Shown: positions 1 through 11,400 of the stretch, piece by piece
How positions within the stretch are numbered: position 1 is the stretch's first letter
Layout: every line of letters begins with the position of its first letter
Assembly: GCA_905250125.1 (NCBI GenBank)
Contig: CAJNOL010000309.1
Span: 100,215 to 164,214 of the forward strand
DNA: 64,000 nt
Direction: 5' to 3'
From: Rotaria sordida
Lineage: Eukaryota; Rotifera; Eurotatoria; Philodinida; Philodinidae
Program-made: the position numbers and the translations under genes
The notes under the pieces: model-generated
The model's database searches: none
Seen by the model: the letters and a program-made list of their open reading frames with translations, nothing else
What the model was told of the DNA's origin: nothing

Positions 1-1925
1 ATTGCATTTCGTTCATTAATATTAACTTCTGCTGCAGTCATTATTTTATGAAAATGATTTTCTATTAATGGTGCATGTGTACAAAAAAATTCTTCAAAAT
101 GTCTATAAAAATAATCACAAAATAATTAATATATGAAAAAAAAAAATAATCTTACTTATATTTAGATAATTCATTTTGTTGAAATGTAATAATAAATGCT
201 ACACCAATACATCGACGAAAACGACGACCAGGCTAAAAAATAATAATTTTAATTTACAATCGAAAAAAAAAAACAAGAAATTCTTTTTTTTTTTTGTTTT
301 GTTTTACTTGTTTTTGATTTTTTTTCATTGATCGATTAGCACATTTTAACCATCGACGATAAAGTCGACCAAATCTTTGATTTGTTAAATCTTCACCAAG
401 AAGATCAATACTTGATATAGTCGATGAAGCAACACTAACATTTGAACTAACTATAAATTAAAAAACAAATTTCGATATATCATGTAGAACATATCAAAAG
501 TAGTTGGTACTAGTATTTTAATTCCTTATAAAAAAAAGTTTAAAGAAATTTCTTGTCTACATGGATTGATAGTAAAAACGACGTTATTAATTCATATCTA
601 TTCTTTTCTTGAATATTTCTTTTAATGTCTAATCGTCTATATATACATATATGTATATATAGACGCATGTTTTGTTTGCTTCTGTAGTCTATTTGTGTAT
701 TCTCAAGAAAGTTAAATTAAACCTTATCACTGTTTAACTCTGTTTTAGATGAATAAGGAAAATGTTTGCTTCAATATTAGAGTCTATACTGCACTTAATA
801 TTCAAGTAAGAACTATTCATATTGAATTATGTTCTGTGTTTGTGATGACGAAGAGACTTCTTCTCTCTTAGGATAATTGAAAGATGGTCTAAATGGTTTT
901 GTGAAAGTTAATAAGAGGCTAAAGATAAAACACGAGCTACTTGCTTGATCGATTTGATGGTGATGATCCAAATGGACTAAACGGATTAATTGTTACTGTT
1001 TCTGGTTCCGATGTTATTGATGTATTGACTACTGTATCGGGTCTAAAGAAAAACAAAAGAACTTAAATAAATATCAATTAAATTTCAATAATAACCTGTC
1101 AGGTAATTTAATAACAAATACTCGACTCATCATAATTTGTAACGGTGATCTATAACAATAGATTTATGATTTTAATTCATGAAAAACAAAAACTTACTTG
1201 CTTGTATGAATTTTCATTCCAGTACCTTTAAATACTAATGGCATAGTTCCGAATATATAATCAGCATAATTACGTATATCATTTGAAGCTTTCATTAACT
1301 AAATTATTAAAAGAAAAGTAGGAAAAAAAAAATGTTTAATTCGTTTTGTTTTGTATTGTTATACTTCATAGATTTTTCCTCGATGTGTAAAACGTGTTAT
1401 AGCAGGACGAGGACGATTTACACTGCTACTACTTGGACCCATTGGTGGTTTCGTTGTTCGATTCTATATTGAAATTTTTATTAGACTACATGAAAAAAAC
1501 AACAACAACTAAATAGAAATCTTTACAGATCCTGGAACTTGTGATAAGGATGTTCGAGTATTGATTGCTATTGATTGTTTATTAGTTAAATTTTCATTAT
1601 CAGAAGATGAAATAATACGTAAAGTTTTTGAATCAAATATAAGTTCTAATCCAACATCATCACTGTCGGAAAAAACAAGAAGACGAATATGATCTCGATT
1701 TAAATCTGGTGGTATCCATTGTCTGTCACGAAAACAAAAAAAGATAAAAATATCGAATAATTTTATTAAATAATAATAACAATTGCATTTTACATACGGT
1801 AAATCGAGAGGAACAAGAGGAAGTAACGAAGATGAAGATGATGATGATGTATTAGTAGTTGGAGTATTTTTTTTCGATGATAGTTGTAAATTTTTTCCGA
1901 AAACGCGATTGAGAAATGAAGACAT
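1..1925 (-). CDS. FNIP: Folliculin-interacting protein (FNIP) homologue, N-terminal part, runs off the left edge
   Basis: FNIP proteins bind folliculin and HSP90, and act in AMPK/mTORC1 signalling at the lysosome. Exons on the minus strand, all phase-consistent: 1925-1798, 1722-1527, 1463-1365, 1298-1198, 1042-941, 446-308, 232-156, 102-1. The start is ATG 1925-1923 (MSSFLNRVFGKN). Recognisable FNIP blocks: PPDLNRDHIRLLVFSD followed by IFDS (FNIP N-terminal block, exon 2), YIFGTMPLVFKGTGMKIH (matches the vertebrate segment with FGSVAM.YKGSTLKIH, exon 4), RRFRRCIGVAFIITF (longin-like region, exon 7) and FFCTHAPLIENHFHK (exon 8). Exon 6 uses the second of two nearby AG acceptors; the first gives an in-frame stop. 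Ser/Thr-rich disordered segments lie between the blocks, as in the family. The C-terminal half lies outside the window. FNIP1 and FNIP2 cannot be told apart. The apparent open frame across 1726-1797 is intron read-through. Confidence 0.85.
634..665. repeat. Perfect 32-bp AT-rich palindrome in FNIP intron 5
   Basis: The sequence starts CGTCTATATATACATA and is its own reverse complement from 634 to 665. It lies in the longest FNIP intron (447-940, about 494 bp, several times the usual intron). It may be the centre of a decayed inverted-repeat insertion. A 17-mer AGAAATTTCTTGTCTAC in the same intron (about 544-560) recurs at 19816-19832 in the FNTA intron element. Confidence 0.6.
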
Positions 1926-2353
1926 TGATATTGTGAAGATTTATAATGGAAGAGGAGACAAAAAGAAAAACAACTATAAAATCCAACAATTCAATTTCCA
2001 AACGAAATGTTATTAACTGTATCATCATGATTTTTTGCTTCTACTCTTATTTTATTGTACCATGGGTCTCTTCCAATAAACAACAATCTCTATCAACAAT
2101 TGATGGATAGCGCCATCTACTGATCTAAGTTGAGATAGAAACATTCGAACATATGAATTTATGATATATATATATTTTTTCTTTTATAATGAAAGAAAGA
2201 GAAAACGCTTATTTCATAATGATATATTTCTCTATCACAGTTCTTAAAATCGATTAATCTATGATATATAAAAAAAAGAGGTATCAATGCCTAAATAAGG
2301 ACACGAATAGAATCAACACAAGCAAAAAAAAAAGAAAGAAAGCAAAGATATTT
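1926..2353. other. Intergenic spacer between FNIP and coactosin-like gene
   Basis: It holds the upstream region of the FNIP gene and the downstream region of the coactosin-like gene, both on the minus strand. It is AT-rich with a short AT run near 2163-2174. No further gene or repeat is seen. Confidence 0.5.
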
Positions 2354-2936
2354 TTAAGAGAATTCGTATGCTTGTGGCTTATGTGCACCAGCACAGGCAT
2401 GTAGTGATGCAGTAATTGCTTCTTCGGATAAATCTTCTTCAGAATTGGCATAAATTTGAATATGATAACCATTAAAAAATCTTTCAAATTCATGTTTATG
2501 AGTTGATACACGAGCACGACGTATTGGAGTCTAATTAAATAGAAAATTTAATATAAAAATTAATATAAAAATATAATAATACTTACTACGCCTGCTCCAA
2601 CATATGTAATAAATACGAATTTAGCTCGTTTACTTCCATGATCATCAACAGCTCGAACACGAGCAACACCATAATATACTTGATTTGAATTTAATTGTGT
2701 TTTCATTTCTGTTAAACCACCTGTTCCTTTCCCACTAAGTACAATATCACCATTATCAGCATAACTCAATAAAATCCTAGATTGAAAAAAAAAAACGAAG
2801 AAAAAATTAAATCAATCAATATCATTAATAAAAATCATTTATACCAATTAGTATCTGATGCATCGTTTCTAACTTCTTGCCAAGCTTCTTGAATTTCTGT
2901 ATTACTTAAATCAACTGAACGTTTTGGTCCTGCCAT
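2354..2936 (-). CDS. COTL1: Coactosin-like ADF-homology protein
   Basis: A single ADF-H domain protein that binds F-actin. Three exons: 2936-2845, 2776-2587, 2530-2354, total 459 nt, giving 152 residues against 142 in vertebrate coactosin-like protein. It starts MAGPKRSVDLSNTEIQEAW, then WILLSYADNGDIVLSGKG, a block YYGVARVRAVDDHGSKRAKF and FVFITYVGAGV, which parallels the coactosin segments FAFVRFTTGD...SKRSKFALITWIG. The last exon carries RRARVSTHKHEF, matching the coactosin/ADF F-actin-binding helix with its basic residues. It ends GAHKPQAYEFS then TAA. The start is the only ATG before the first block. Introns are 68 and 56 bp. A short drebrin-like or GMF-like ADF-H protein is a less likely alternative. 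Confidence 0.85.
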
Positions 2937-3540
2937 AGTAGTTATAACTTGCAAAGAAAAATTAAGATATAAGTGGTTATTTTACTCTTGCACAGCTGAA
3001 TCACACAACTATAACGAAGAAAAAAAATAGCGTATATAATAATCTGTTGCGCATCGCATTACATCTATGTTAGATAACCTTTTTTTTTTTTTTTTTCGCT
3101 CGGCCCACAAACATCGTTTGATAGAGAGAAGAAAAAAAAAAGATGAAAACGACATGGACTATTAACGTACTCCGAAAGATATTGTTGTTGTTGTTGTTGA
3201 TGATAATGCTGAAGCATATCATATCATATCTTTTTTTTAAACTGAGAGAAATAAATTTTGGCATGACAATTTTTTGCATATTTTATTTTGTTCGCAAAAA
3301 CAAAACGAAGTTTATTAACTAAAAAGAAAAAAAGAAAAATATTTCAATCAATTTCTTCGACTTAAAAGATCACGTGATAGAATATAAATACATTTGTATA
3401 CCAAGACTTAATACACTATCTAAATCACTTCAAAATGTTTGATAAAAGTGCAAAATAAAACTGACATTGCATTTCAATGTCAATCTATTTTCATTAATTT
3501 ATAATGAGCTTTTTTTTTTTTTACATTTAATTGATGATTA
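2937..3540. other. Intergenic, no gene seen
   Basis: It holds the upstream region of the coactosin-like gene, long A/T homopolymer tracts and a short (TTG)n run near 3183-3199. No supported coding sequence; the open frame at 3070-3279 is low-complexity. Confidence 0.4.
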
Positions 3541-3544
3541 ATAT

Positions 3545-5140
3545 TTACTATATGAACAACCATCAAGTCAATGATCACCATTACCTCCATCATACAGACG
3601 TACATTTGGTAGTGAATCAGTAAAATGTATTACATATTTTAAAGTACCAGTTTCTCGTCAATATATATATATACATTACAGCATTATAAAGACTATCAAG
3701 GACGCCCTAAAAAACAATAAAAAGAAAAAAATATTAAATTTAATGTTGATAAAGACAATACTTCATGTAATGGTAACATCTAATATTTTAATGAGTTCTA
3801 TAATATTTATAGTATTAGAAAGATTTCTTAAATTAGATATTGTAATATCTTTAATAATTTTTGATGCATTGATAATACGTCAAATAGTTTGTTTTGATTG
3901 ATTAATAGATGAATTCATTGAATCTAGTTGTATTACAATAAAATACAATAACTAAATTTTGAATGTTTCATGTTAATAATTAAATGTATATTCACCTTGT
4001 ATTTAAATGAGTTAAATTTTTAATAAATAAATGAACATTTATATAAAATGTTCCTTGGTTCACATTATCATAAATCATATTCATTATGAATAAATGAATA
4101 CTATCAATCATTTAAATGTTAAGCATAAAGATAAAGACTAGCAGCAAGATATTTTTTAGATGAAACTATGCTCGATCTTTACATTCACATGATTCATCTG
4201 GTTTATATTCTTGATATTATTGTCTTTGTTTTGACTATAATTAATTGATTATCATTTCGACGAGAAACAAAATACATTAAATTCATTGTTTTAAATAAAT
4301 AATAAAAAAAAACAACAATAATAGTTTTTTTATATATTTGATATTCTTTTTCTTTTTATGAATGATACTTTACTCGATGAGTATTTATACTATGATAAGG
4401 ATTTGTATGACTATGAGATAATTGACAAACATTACGATATTCAGAACATTCACTTATACATTGATGATGAGCAAATTTACAATCATGTATTTCATTTGTG
4501 TATGAGTATTTATATCAAGTGGAATGTCTAATCGAGATACATGTATATATCATGTAGAAAAAAAAACAGAATGTACTTAAAGCATATTTTGATTTCAATA
4601 GTACAGCTTAGTGAATACACTGAGTTCAGGATTCCCTGCTGAAATACGACTCGATACATGAGTATCTTGATTTCATTATATTCACTAGAGCAGGTTCATA
4701 AGGTTTATAGAAATATATATTTAATTCATTTTGTCATTTTCTTTCCAATTATTTTATAACCAATTGATACAAACATCTTGTTACTCACATTGATATCAAC
4801 AAGTATGAGTTAAACTACACACATAAAATTTTTCTTTACAATCATGTTTATCATTATTTCCATATTGAATATCAAGTGTACAGAATATTTTAGAGTCATA
4901 CGTAATTGTACATGATTTTTTTGTCTTGTTCGAAAAGATCACAACATAAAATTATTATTTATACGCATAATTGACATTTTATTTTGCATGCATGATGTGT
5001 ATTATGAATACAATCATTTCGATGATTAAGACATTTTGAACATATATGGTTTATAATGACGAGTTGTATGAATATATGATTGAGAAGATAATTTTAAATT
5101 ATCTAATTTAACTTTAGGTGTTGATTGAAAATCAATGATT
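3545..5140 (-). pseudogene. Decayed VWA-domain, Cys/His-rich protein pseudogene
   Basis: Minus-strand translation gives disconnected fragments in several frames with many stops. Near 3588-3660 the fragment KYVIHFTDSLPNVRLYDGG resembles the end of von Willebrand factor A domains in a family with the sequence VIHIADAPxHG. Near 3800-3930 a fragment reads IQLDSMNSSINQSKQTI, like a damaged VWA metal-site helix (D.TGSM...). Upstream in the gene direction, 4375-4500 gives HDCKFAHHQCISECS then a Cys/His-rich CQLSHSHTNPYH stretch, and 4950-5030 another Cys/His-rich fragment. The order (Cys/His repeats before VWA on the minus strand) fits one dead gene. It is a long-decayed copy; no intact frame over 80 codons is left. 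Family naming rests on short motifs only. Confidence 0.4.
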
Positions 5141-5876
5141 TTTATTGATATCGATCATTCATTCATTCGCTGTTTGTTTATGAATACATAACTGAAATTA
5201 TCAAGAAATTCTGTTTGATTTCTTCAACGATTAGATAAATTTAAAATAATTTAATGTATGTGATCAATTTCTATATTGAAAAAGTTGATTTTCAAAAATG
5301 TTGTAAATGTTAATCATGAATTTTTTTTGATTGAATAATTTTTGTAAATAATCGATTTTACTATTTGTACCTCATCGATCAATATTACTTGTTAATTCTA
5401 TATGTATATATGTACTTTCAGATCATAGAATCAGTCCACTTTCGTCGAGTGTGGGTGTTAATAAAGAAAAAAAAATCTATAGACACACCTACATCCCACC
5501 TTGATAAAGGAGGGAAGTACATAACAGGTCAAATTGGCCCCCTGGTACTTTTGTTGGCCAACCTCATTGAATCATATATCAATGGAAAGAGTATATTTTG
5601 AATAACATTATGGTACTAGTTTCATGAGGCTTTGATCAAATTTCGAATGTTGAAGTAGACGACAAAAAATATTATTGTTACAATCCTAAATATAAATTAT
5701 CAATTGATTGTTTAATTTAATGAGAGATAAGTTCGATGCCCTGGTAGACACTATTAGCATATTTACTGTATTTGTTATTCAGCCTTATCTTTCAATAGAT
5801 ATTTTAATTTAATAATTGAAATGACCAAAAATCTGGTATTTCTCATTTGATAGTCCTTTTAAAAAGCTGGAAAACT
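5140..5876. other. Intergenic, no gene seen
   Basis: AT-rich spacer. The stretch 5440-5580 is less AT-rich than its surroundings and may be repeat-derived, but I see no paired ends or recognisable protein. The open frame at 5365-5601 has no domain and no splice logic. Confidence 0.35.
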
Positions 5877-6066
5877 GGGGTATGTTCAGATTTTCTAAAA
5901 AAGGAAATTATCAAAATTTCCATAAGCTCGTTAATCACATAGTAGTGTAAACCGAAAGCTATAGAAATATCGGAAATTATATCATTTTGAAAAGCACTGA
6001 AGAATTTCGAACATTAATGCTTGAAATTTCCGAAATTTTCCTTCTTCAAAGTCTAAACACGGCTGC
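5877..6066. mobile_element. Small inverted-repeat (MITE-like) element, ~190 bp
   Basis: The left part (GGGGTATGTTCAGATTTTCT, then AAGGAAATT and AAATTTCC) pairs with the right part read in reverse (CCGTGTTTAGACTTTG, then AAGGAAAATTT and GGAAATTTC). Imperfect arms are about 45 bp with a short centre. No open frame inside. Superfamily unknown. Confidence 0.5.
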
Positions 6067-6418
6067 TTAAAGAAGATTTTCTTTTAGTAAAAATGACTGT
6101 AGTAATAAATACTGTTGTTTCAAGTGAAATTTTCATTGCATCTTTCGAACATAAGTGATTGTTAAAATTGTTTTTTATTTTGACATCCTTCTGACATCTG
6201 TTTATTCAATGTGTTCTCCGGAAAAGAAACCTGACCATCAATAATTCATTATAGTTTTGTTTTGTATGCAATACACAACATTCAGTCAACAGATCTATAA
6301 ATTAAAAATTTTAATAATACAATTTTTTTGTAGTTCTTCATAGAATTATGTGCATAGATATGTATATATATAAAGAGAGAAAGAGAATCGTATGTAAAAC
6401 AGAAAAAAAAACAATAGA
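6067..6418. other. Upstream region of the D8C membrane protein gene
   Basis: AT-rich, no gene seen. It probably includes the promoter and 5' UTR of the gene starting at 6419; the bases just before the ATG are A-rich (AAAAACAATAG). Confidence 0.35.
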
Positions 6419-7437
6419 ATGGATTCAATCAAAATTGAATGGCAAAAAAAATCAGCTAATGAAGTTCATATTTTACCAAATAGACAATATTTTAAAAAAC
6501 AATCGATTCACAACTTAGATAGTCAAGAGATAAAACCTAAGAAAAAAAAAGTTCGTTTCAATTTTCGTACACCTAGTGGTAAAGAACAAGCATTTGAAAA
6601 TACAGAAAATAGTCACTCAAGAATAGATCGAACACAAAAATCAAGTTTCGTAGATTATGATTATACTTCATCATCAACACGTATCTTCACTTCTGAGTAA
6701 GACAATATATATATATATATATATATATATCAATTTAATTTGAACATAAAATGTTTTTTTGTAGATTTCTAGAAACCGATGGTAAAAAAAATTGTAGTAC
6801 ACGATCAAAGATAATTACAATTATTATTTTAATATTCATTATTTTAACTATAGCTATTGTTGTTGGTGTAGTAGTTGGTGTTACCAAGTCTCAACAAAAT
6901 ACATCGGAAGCAACAACAATAAAGAATGGAACTACATGTAAATACGTTTTTTTTATTCTTTGATTCAAATATTTGAATGAAAATATTTCCTTAGTTTCAG
7001 TATCAACAACAACAACAACAGCCTTAGTCAGTAGTATAAGTATAGGAAATCAAAGTGGACCACCTTGTTCATCATATACAACAATTAATGATCCATCACG
7101 AAATGTCGCTCAAGTATCACTATATGGTCCGTGTGATACAGGATCACCATTCAATACGAGTAATGGTGGTTCTTGGATACGATTTATTGGTACTGGTGGT
7201 ACTACACTTTCATTAGTAGAACCTACTACGAGCCAGTGTGGCGGTTATTCAGGAGGCTGGATCAATGGTACATTACCAACAACAGTGGGGACTGTAGCTA
7301 ACGCAACGGTATGCTTCCGAATAAATAAAGTTTCTTGCTTAGTGATCGTCTATGTGTCAGTAATTAACTGTGGTGGCTTCTTCGTTTACTTTTTACCACC
7401 GGTTCGTATTTGCAATGGACGCTATTGCACAGCATGA
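6419..7437 (+). CDS. Type II single-pass membrane protein with D8C (uromodulin/GP2-like) ectodomain
   Basis: Exons 6419-6696, 6765-6937, 6995-7437 join in phase to 297 residues. The N-terminal ~120 residues are polar and basic (for example KPKKKKVRF) and cytoplasmic by inference. A single hydrophobic helix IIIILIFIILTIAIVVGVVV follows, preceded by basic residues, so N-in/C-out topology is expected. After a Thr-rich stalk comes a D8C domain: CSSYTTINDPSRN, WIRFIGTGG, CGGYSGGWINGTLPT, VCF, INCGGFFVYFLPPV and a C-terminal RYCTA. This 8-Cys module is known from uromodulin, GP2 and OIT3. The last exon could start at 6995 or 7001; both keep frame. An AATAAA lies at 7486-7491. Ligand and role are unknown. 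The intron at 6697-6764 carries an (AT)n run. Confidence 0.75.
6704..6730. repeat. (AT)n microsatellite in intron 1 of the D8C gene
   Basis: Uninterrupted AT dinucleotide run inside a 68-bp intron. Confidence 0.9.
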
Positions 7438-7689
7438 CTATATTTATTTTTGTAGAACTGAATATGTGATCTCTGCACTAATTTAAATAAAAGCAATGGA
7501 TAATACATATAACGTTCGATATCTATTGTGGTAAAAAATACCAAACTTTATGTTAATAGAGATGAGTCAGTTTCAGCATTGAAATCAAATGCATTTTTTC
7601 TCAGTTTTAGAACAAATTTAACACTTGCATTGTGTATTCGTAATTATCAGTTACATTCTTTTGTTTTTATTGTTTTATAAACACAGAGT

Positions 7690-9619
7690 TTAAATTTGTT
7701 TCGTAAGATCAAGAAAAGGAAATTGATATGTTGAACAAATCCGATAGGCAGTTGAAAGAAGTTCTTGATCTTTCAAAAATGGACCAATCAATTGAAGACC
7801 AATAGGAAATCCTTTACTTGATAATCGAACTGGAAAACTAAGCGCTGGTAGACCTGTAAAATAACAAAAAAAAACAAAAACTTTATTGAACAATTCGAAA
7901 ATATGTACCAGCTAGATTAGCACCAACAGTAAATATATCATCTTCACTAAATATATCATCCGCTTGTTCATATTCAGCAAGTGTTATTGGATCATTTGAA
8001 ACCACTGGCGCTAATAAACAATCAATTTTATCTTCTTCAAATACTTTCTTATAATCATTCATGACACCACGTCTTACTCGTTGACTTTGAACAAAATATT
8101 TATCATAATTCCTAATAATATATAGATAATATAATATTTAAGTAGAAAATCAAAAAGTAAAATTTACTCTTCAAGTAAATAATAGTTTCCAGCTAAAATA
8201 CGACCACGAACTCGTTCACCTAAACTTTCATCACGTGTTTTTTTTAAAATATCTTCATATGTATCTTTATTTTTATCAATATTCTTTGTATGATGACCTA
8301 AAATATACAATAATAGTTTATTGAATTAGAAAACTAAAATCATTTAATCTAATACCATATTTAATACCATCATATCGAGCCATATTTGAAGCAATTTCAC
8401 AAGAACTTAAAATTGTATAAGCTGCATTCGAATAAGGTGTATATGGTAATTGTACTCGTTTAAATGTATATTCACCAGTTTCAGTTAATCGATGAACTAA
8501 ATCTTGCCAACATAAACGATATTCACTTGATAAAGTATTGACATCATAGTCCTATTTGATAATTGGATTGAATAGATAATCAATAAGAAAAGAAAAAAAA
8601 AACATAATTCTTACATCAGGTAAACCAATAATAATCTTTTTCTTTTCTTTTGATAGTTCATTCGATGTTTTAAAATTTTCAAATGGTTTTGATAAAAGAG
8701 TTGCATCTTCATCATCAGGACCGGCGACAGCATCTAATTTTATAAGAATGTTTTACAAAAAAAAAACAAAAAATAATAAACATACTTGTCGCAAAAATTA
8801 AATCATCAATATTTCGAGCAAAAAAACCCGGTGAATCAAATGAATTAACTAATGCAACCATACCAAGTCGTGAAAGTAAACCATATGATGGTTTAAATCC
8901 ATAACAACCACATCGTGCAGCTGGATTTCGTATTGATCCACCTGTATCTGACCCAAGAGCTCTAGAATTATATTATTAACAAGTTACTAAATTCAATCAA
9001 TTTGTTTTCATTTTTACATTGATACAAAATTTGCTGCTACAGCAGCTGCACTACCACCTGAACTTCCACCGGCTACATGCAATACTGTTTTATTATTTTC
9101 AACATTTGTCATCGTTGTCTTTGTTAAACTCCAAGGATTCGCTACAGGTCCAAATGCACCCCAACTTGCTACACTGAAGAATATCTAGAGTTAATGACAG
9201 ATATTCTCTATTTTTTTTTTTCAAAAACCTAAAACATACCCCATAGCAAATTCATCCATATTTGTTTTTCCTACAATAATACAACCATGATCAATTAATC
9301 GTTGTACAATAGTACTTGTATAAGGTGCACGAAAATTAGCAAGCATTTTCGAAGCACATGTTGTTAATGTATCACGTAAACAAAAATTATCTTTTATTAA
9401 AATTGGACGACCATATAATGGTGAATTATCTATAAATAAAAATCAATGTATAATTGATTAAATGAAAATATCTTTACTTTTCTTTTCAATTGAAAGTTGT
9501 TGTTCAGTTTCAAGAGCTTTATCGAAACAATCATTTGTTAGAGTATTAAGAACTTTGTAATGTTGAAGAGCATTGATAGCCGAACGAACGGCTGAAGATG
9601 TTGTTTTATTTGATAACAT
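7690..9619 (-). CDS. QRSL1: Glutamyl-tRNA(Gln) amidotransferase subunit A, mitochondrial (amidase signature family)
   Basis: The GatA subunit of the mitochondrial GatCAB complex turns misacylated Glu-tRNA(Gln) into Gln-tRNA(Gln). Nine phase-consistent exons: 9619-9478, 9429-9240, 9173-9018, 8961-8786, 8733-8615, 8551-8356, 8297-8168, 8111-7909, 7853-7690; 491 residues (human QRSL1 is 528). Landmarks in order: RPILIKDNF with the catalytic Lys, [12 protein letters not shown], the Gly/Ser-rich amidase signature [13 protein letters not shown] with the cis-Ser, and [15 protein letters not shown] with the nucleophile Ser. Next come GYKPSYG-like [15 protein letters not shown] and the C-terminal [20 protein letters not shown]. 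All catalytic residues are kept. The start is the first ATG before the domain. It is divergent from PBLD, 245 bp away. A plain amidase/FAAH is unlikely because of GatA-specific blocks. Confidence 0.93.
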
Positions 9620-9864
9620 ATGAATAGATGGAAAAATAAAAAATCAATTGAATCTTTCTGATGAGAAAAATATTCATAAAATAATTGGTTTATATGTTAA
9701 CCATCAAGTTTTCTCTAGTAAAAATCCAAAACGATATTTAGGTGTCGCTATTTAACATGATTGTATTCGTTCTTTTCTCTTTTTTTTAATGACTCCGTGT
9801 TAATAATCGAAGTATATCATTTATTTGTTTTTCTTTTTCGTACTTTACACTATCTTTTCAAACT
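9620..9864. promoter_or_regulatory. Shared upstream region of divergent QRSL1 and PBLD genes
   Basis: The two start codons face away from each other across 245 bp, so both promoters must lie here or overlap. No specific motif is identified; the side near PBLD is T-rich. Confidence 0.45.
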
Positions 9865-10770
9865 ATGATAAATATTTATACAGTTGATTCATTTACACGT
9901 GAATTATTTAAAGGTAATCCAGCTGGTGTTTGTACTTCATTTCAAGATGTATATTCATCAACAAATTTTGATATATTATTTCAAAAAATTGCTACAGAAA
10001 TGAATATATCTGAAACAGCTTTTATAACAAAAGCAAATAATTCACCATCAAATTCACGTTATTTTCTTCAATGGTTTACACCAACTAATGAAGTTGATTT
10101 ATGTGGTCATGCAACATTAGCTACAGCTCATATTCTTTTTGAAAAATATCTTCAAAATTCTTCAATTGATGAATTAATATTTGAAACAAAAAAAGTTGGA
10201 GAATTAAAAGTTAAAAAATGTGCTAATCAAAATTGTTTACAACTTGATTTTCCTATGGGTAATCCACAATCAATTGAACTTGATAATGAAATATTAAATG
10301 AAATAAAATCTAAATTAAATATAACACAAGATATTCATGCTATTGAATTATGTAAACGAACAAAAAAACTTTTAATTCATCTTTCTTCAATTGATGATAA
10401 TATAAAACCACAACAAAATCTAATTGATATTAATTTTCCTTCATCAATACATTCTTTTATACGTGGAATTATACTTACAAGTAAATCAATAAAATATGAT
10501 TTTGTTTCTCGTTATTTTGCACCATGGAATGGTATACTTGAAGATCCAGTTACTGGTAGTGCACATACAGTTCTTGCTGTTTATTGGTCTCGATTATTAA
10601 ATAAATCAATTCTTAATGGTTATCAAAAAAGTGCTCGTGGTGGTCATATTGAATGTGAATTAGATGAAAAAAATCAACGAGTATTTTTACGTGGTTATGC
10701 TATTACGGTAATGCAAGGTCAACTTCAAATTTCACAAGATAGTTTATTAGAGAAAGACTCTTCAGGATAA
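9865..10770 (+). CDS. PBLD: PhzF-family isomerase-like protein (PBLD)
   Basis: Single uninterrupted exon of 301 residues, close to human PBLD (288). PhzF-fold proteins have two diaminopimelate-epimerase-like halves; PBLD's substrate is not settled. Landmarks: FTRELFKGNPAGVC (family start, GNPA), IATEMNISETAFI with the conserved Glu of the active site (SETAFI), LQWFTPTNEVDLCGHATLA, RYFAPWNGILEDPVTGSAH, and a C-terminal RGGHIECELD...VFLRGYA. The start ATG directly precedes the family's first strand (INIYTVDSFTRE). AATAAA at 10862-10867. It has no intron, while all other host genes here have several; this could be ancestral, retrocopy or transfer from a prokaryote, and PhzF genes are common in bacteria. 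Confidence 0.93.
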   Translation: MINIYTVDSFTRELFKGNPAGVCTSFQDVYSSTNFDILFQKIATEMNISETAFITKANNSPSNSRYFLQWFTPTNEVDLCGHATLATAHILFEKYLQNSSIDELIFETKKVGELKVKKCANQNCLQLDFPMGNPQSIELDNEILNEIKSKLNITQDIHAIELCKRTKKLLIHLSSIDDNIKPQQNLIDINFPSSIHSFIRGIILTSKSIKYDFVSRYFAPWNGILEDPVTGSAHTVLAVYWSRLLNKSILNGYQKSARGGHIECELDEKNQRVFLRGYAITVMQGQLQISQDSLLEKDSSG

Positions 10771-11084
10771 ATTATAATTTATTATATAATTATGAGAAAA
10801 TCGAGTTTATGCGAATATTTAAAAAAAAAAAAATCTAAAATTACAAATTTTTATTAAATGAAATAAATCAAAATTTACGTAGTGTGCATATCAGAAAGCT
10901 GCAGCTTCACATTTTTTCTGGACTCGGATCTGACTGACCCGAGTTTTTTGCCCCGAATATCTGACACGTTTTCTGTACATGAACAAGTAAAGAATTAAGA
11001 TTTTAAAAATTTTCTCTTAATTTAAAAAAATCATGTTGATAAAAAAGGAGATTGAACAGTTAATCGATAAATAAAATTCATCAA
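10771..11084. other. Downstream region of PBLD
   Basis: 3' UTR with the AATAAA, then sequence without a gene. A short stem CTCGG/CCGAG occurs near 10922-10942; it is too small to call. Confidence 0.35.
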
Positions 11085-11109
11085 ATCAACAGTAACATCA
11101 AAATCTTCA

Positions 11110-11400
11110 GCTGTATGGAATAGTCATAGTTGTATATATGCGAACAAGATCAAGCAAGAATATATTCTATGCAAACAATGCAAAGATTTATTTATTTATA
11201 AATCGTCTTCTGGTACTAAATCACTATCTAAGCATATTGGTAGTTGCCAACATAAAAAAAAAAAAGTTTTCAGTGTCCAAACAAGAAATTCAAGTTACTT
11301 ATGTTAAATTTGCAGCATGTGATTATCGATTATTCCAAACAATTAATGATATCAGTTTTAAAAATCTTGTACAAACAGTTTTTAATGCTAGTTAATATTT
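11110..11400 (+). mobile_element. hAT DNA transposon remnant: BED zinc finger and start of transposase
   Basis: In one frame, 11149-11254 reads EYILCKQCKDLFIYK, then SSSGTKSLSKHIGSCQHKK. This is a BED finger: C-x2-C, a spacer, then H-x4-C and H, as in the N-terminus of hAT transposases. In a shifted frame, 11270-11395 reads VKFAACDYRLFQTIND and SFKNLVQTVFN, matching the hAT segment that follows (…D.RPF..V...GF..L…). The frame changes between the parts, so the copy is dead. No TIRs were found at its ends. Confidence 0.6.

Noticed and set aside
1783-2016. Plus-strand open frame over the FNIP start
   Set aside because: Antisense shadow of FNIP exon 1 (poly-Ser codons read as Asp/Glu-rich); no domain.
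5365-5601. Plus-strand frame, 78 codons
   Set aside because: No domain, crosses A-tracts, no splice-supported partners.
10922-10942. Short stem CTCGG…CCGAG after PBLD
   Set aside because: Too short to separate from chance; no terminator role is expected in a eukaryotic gene.
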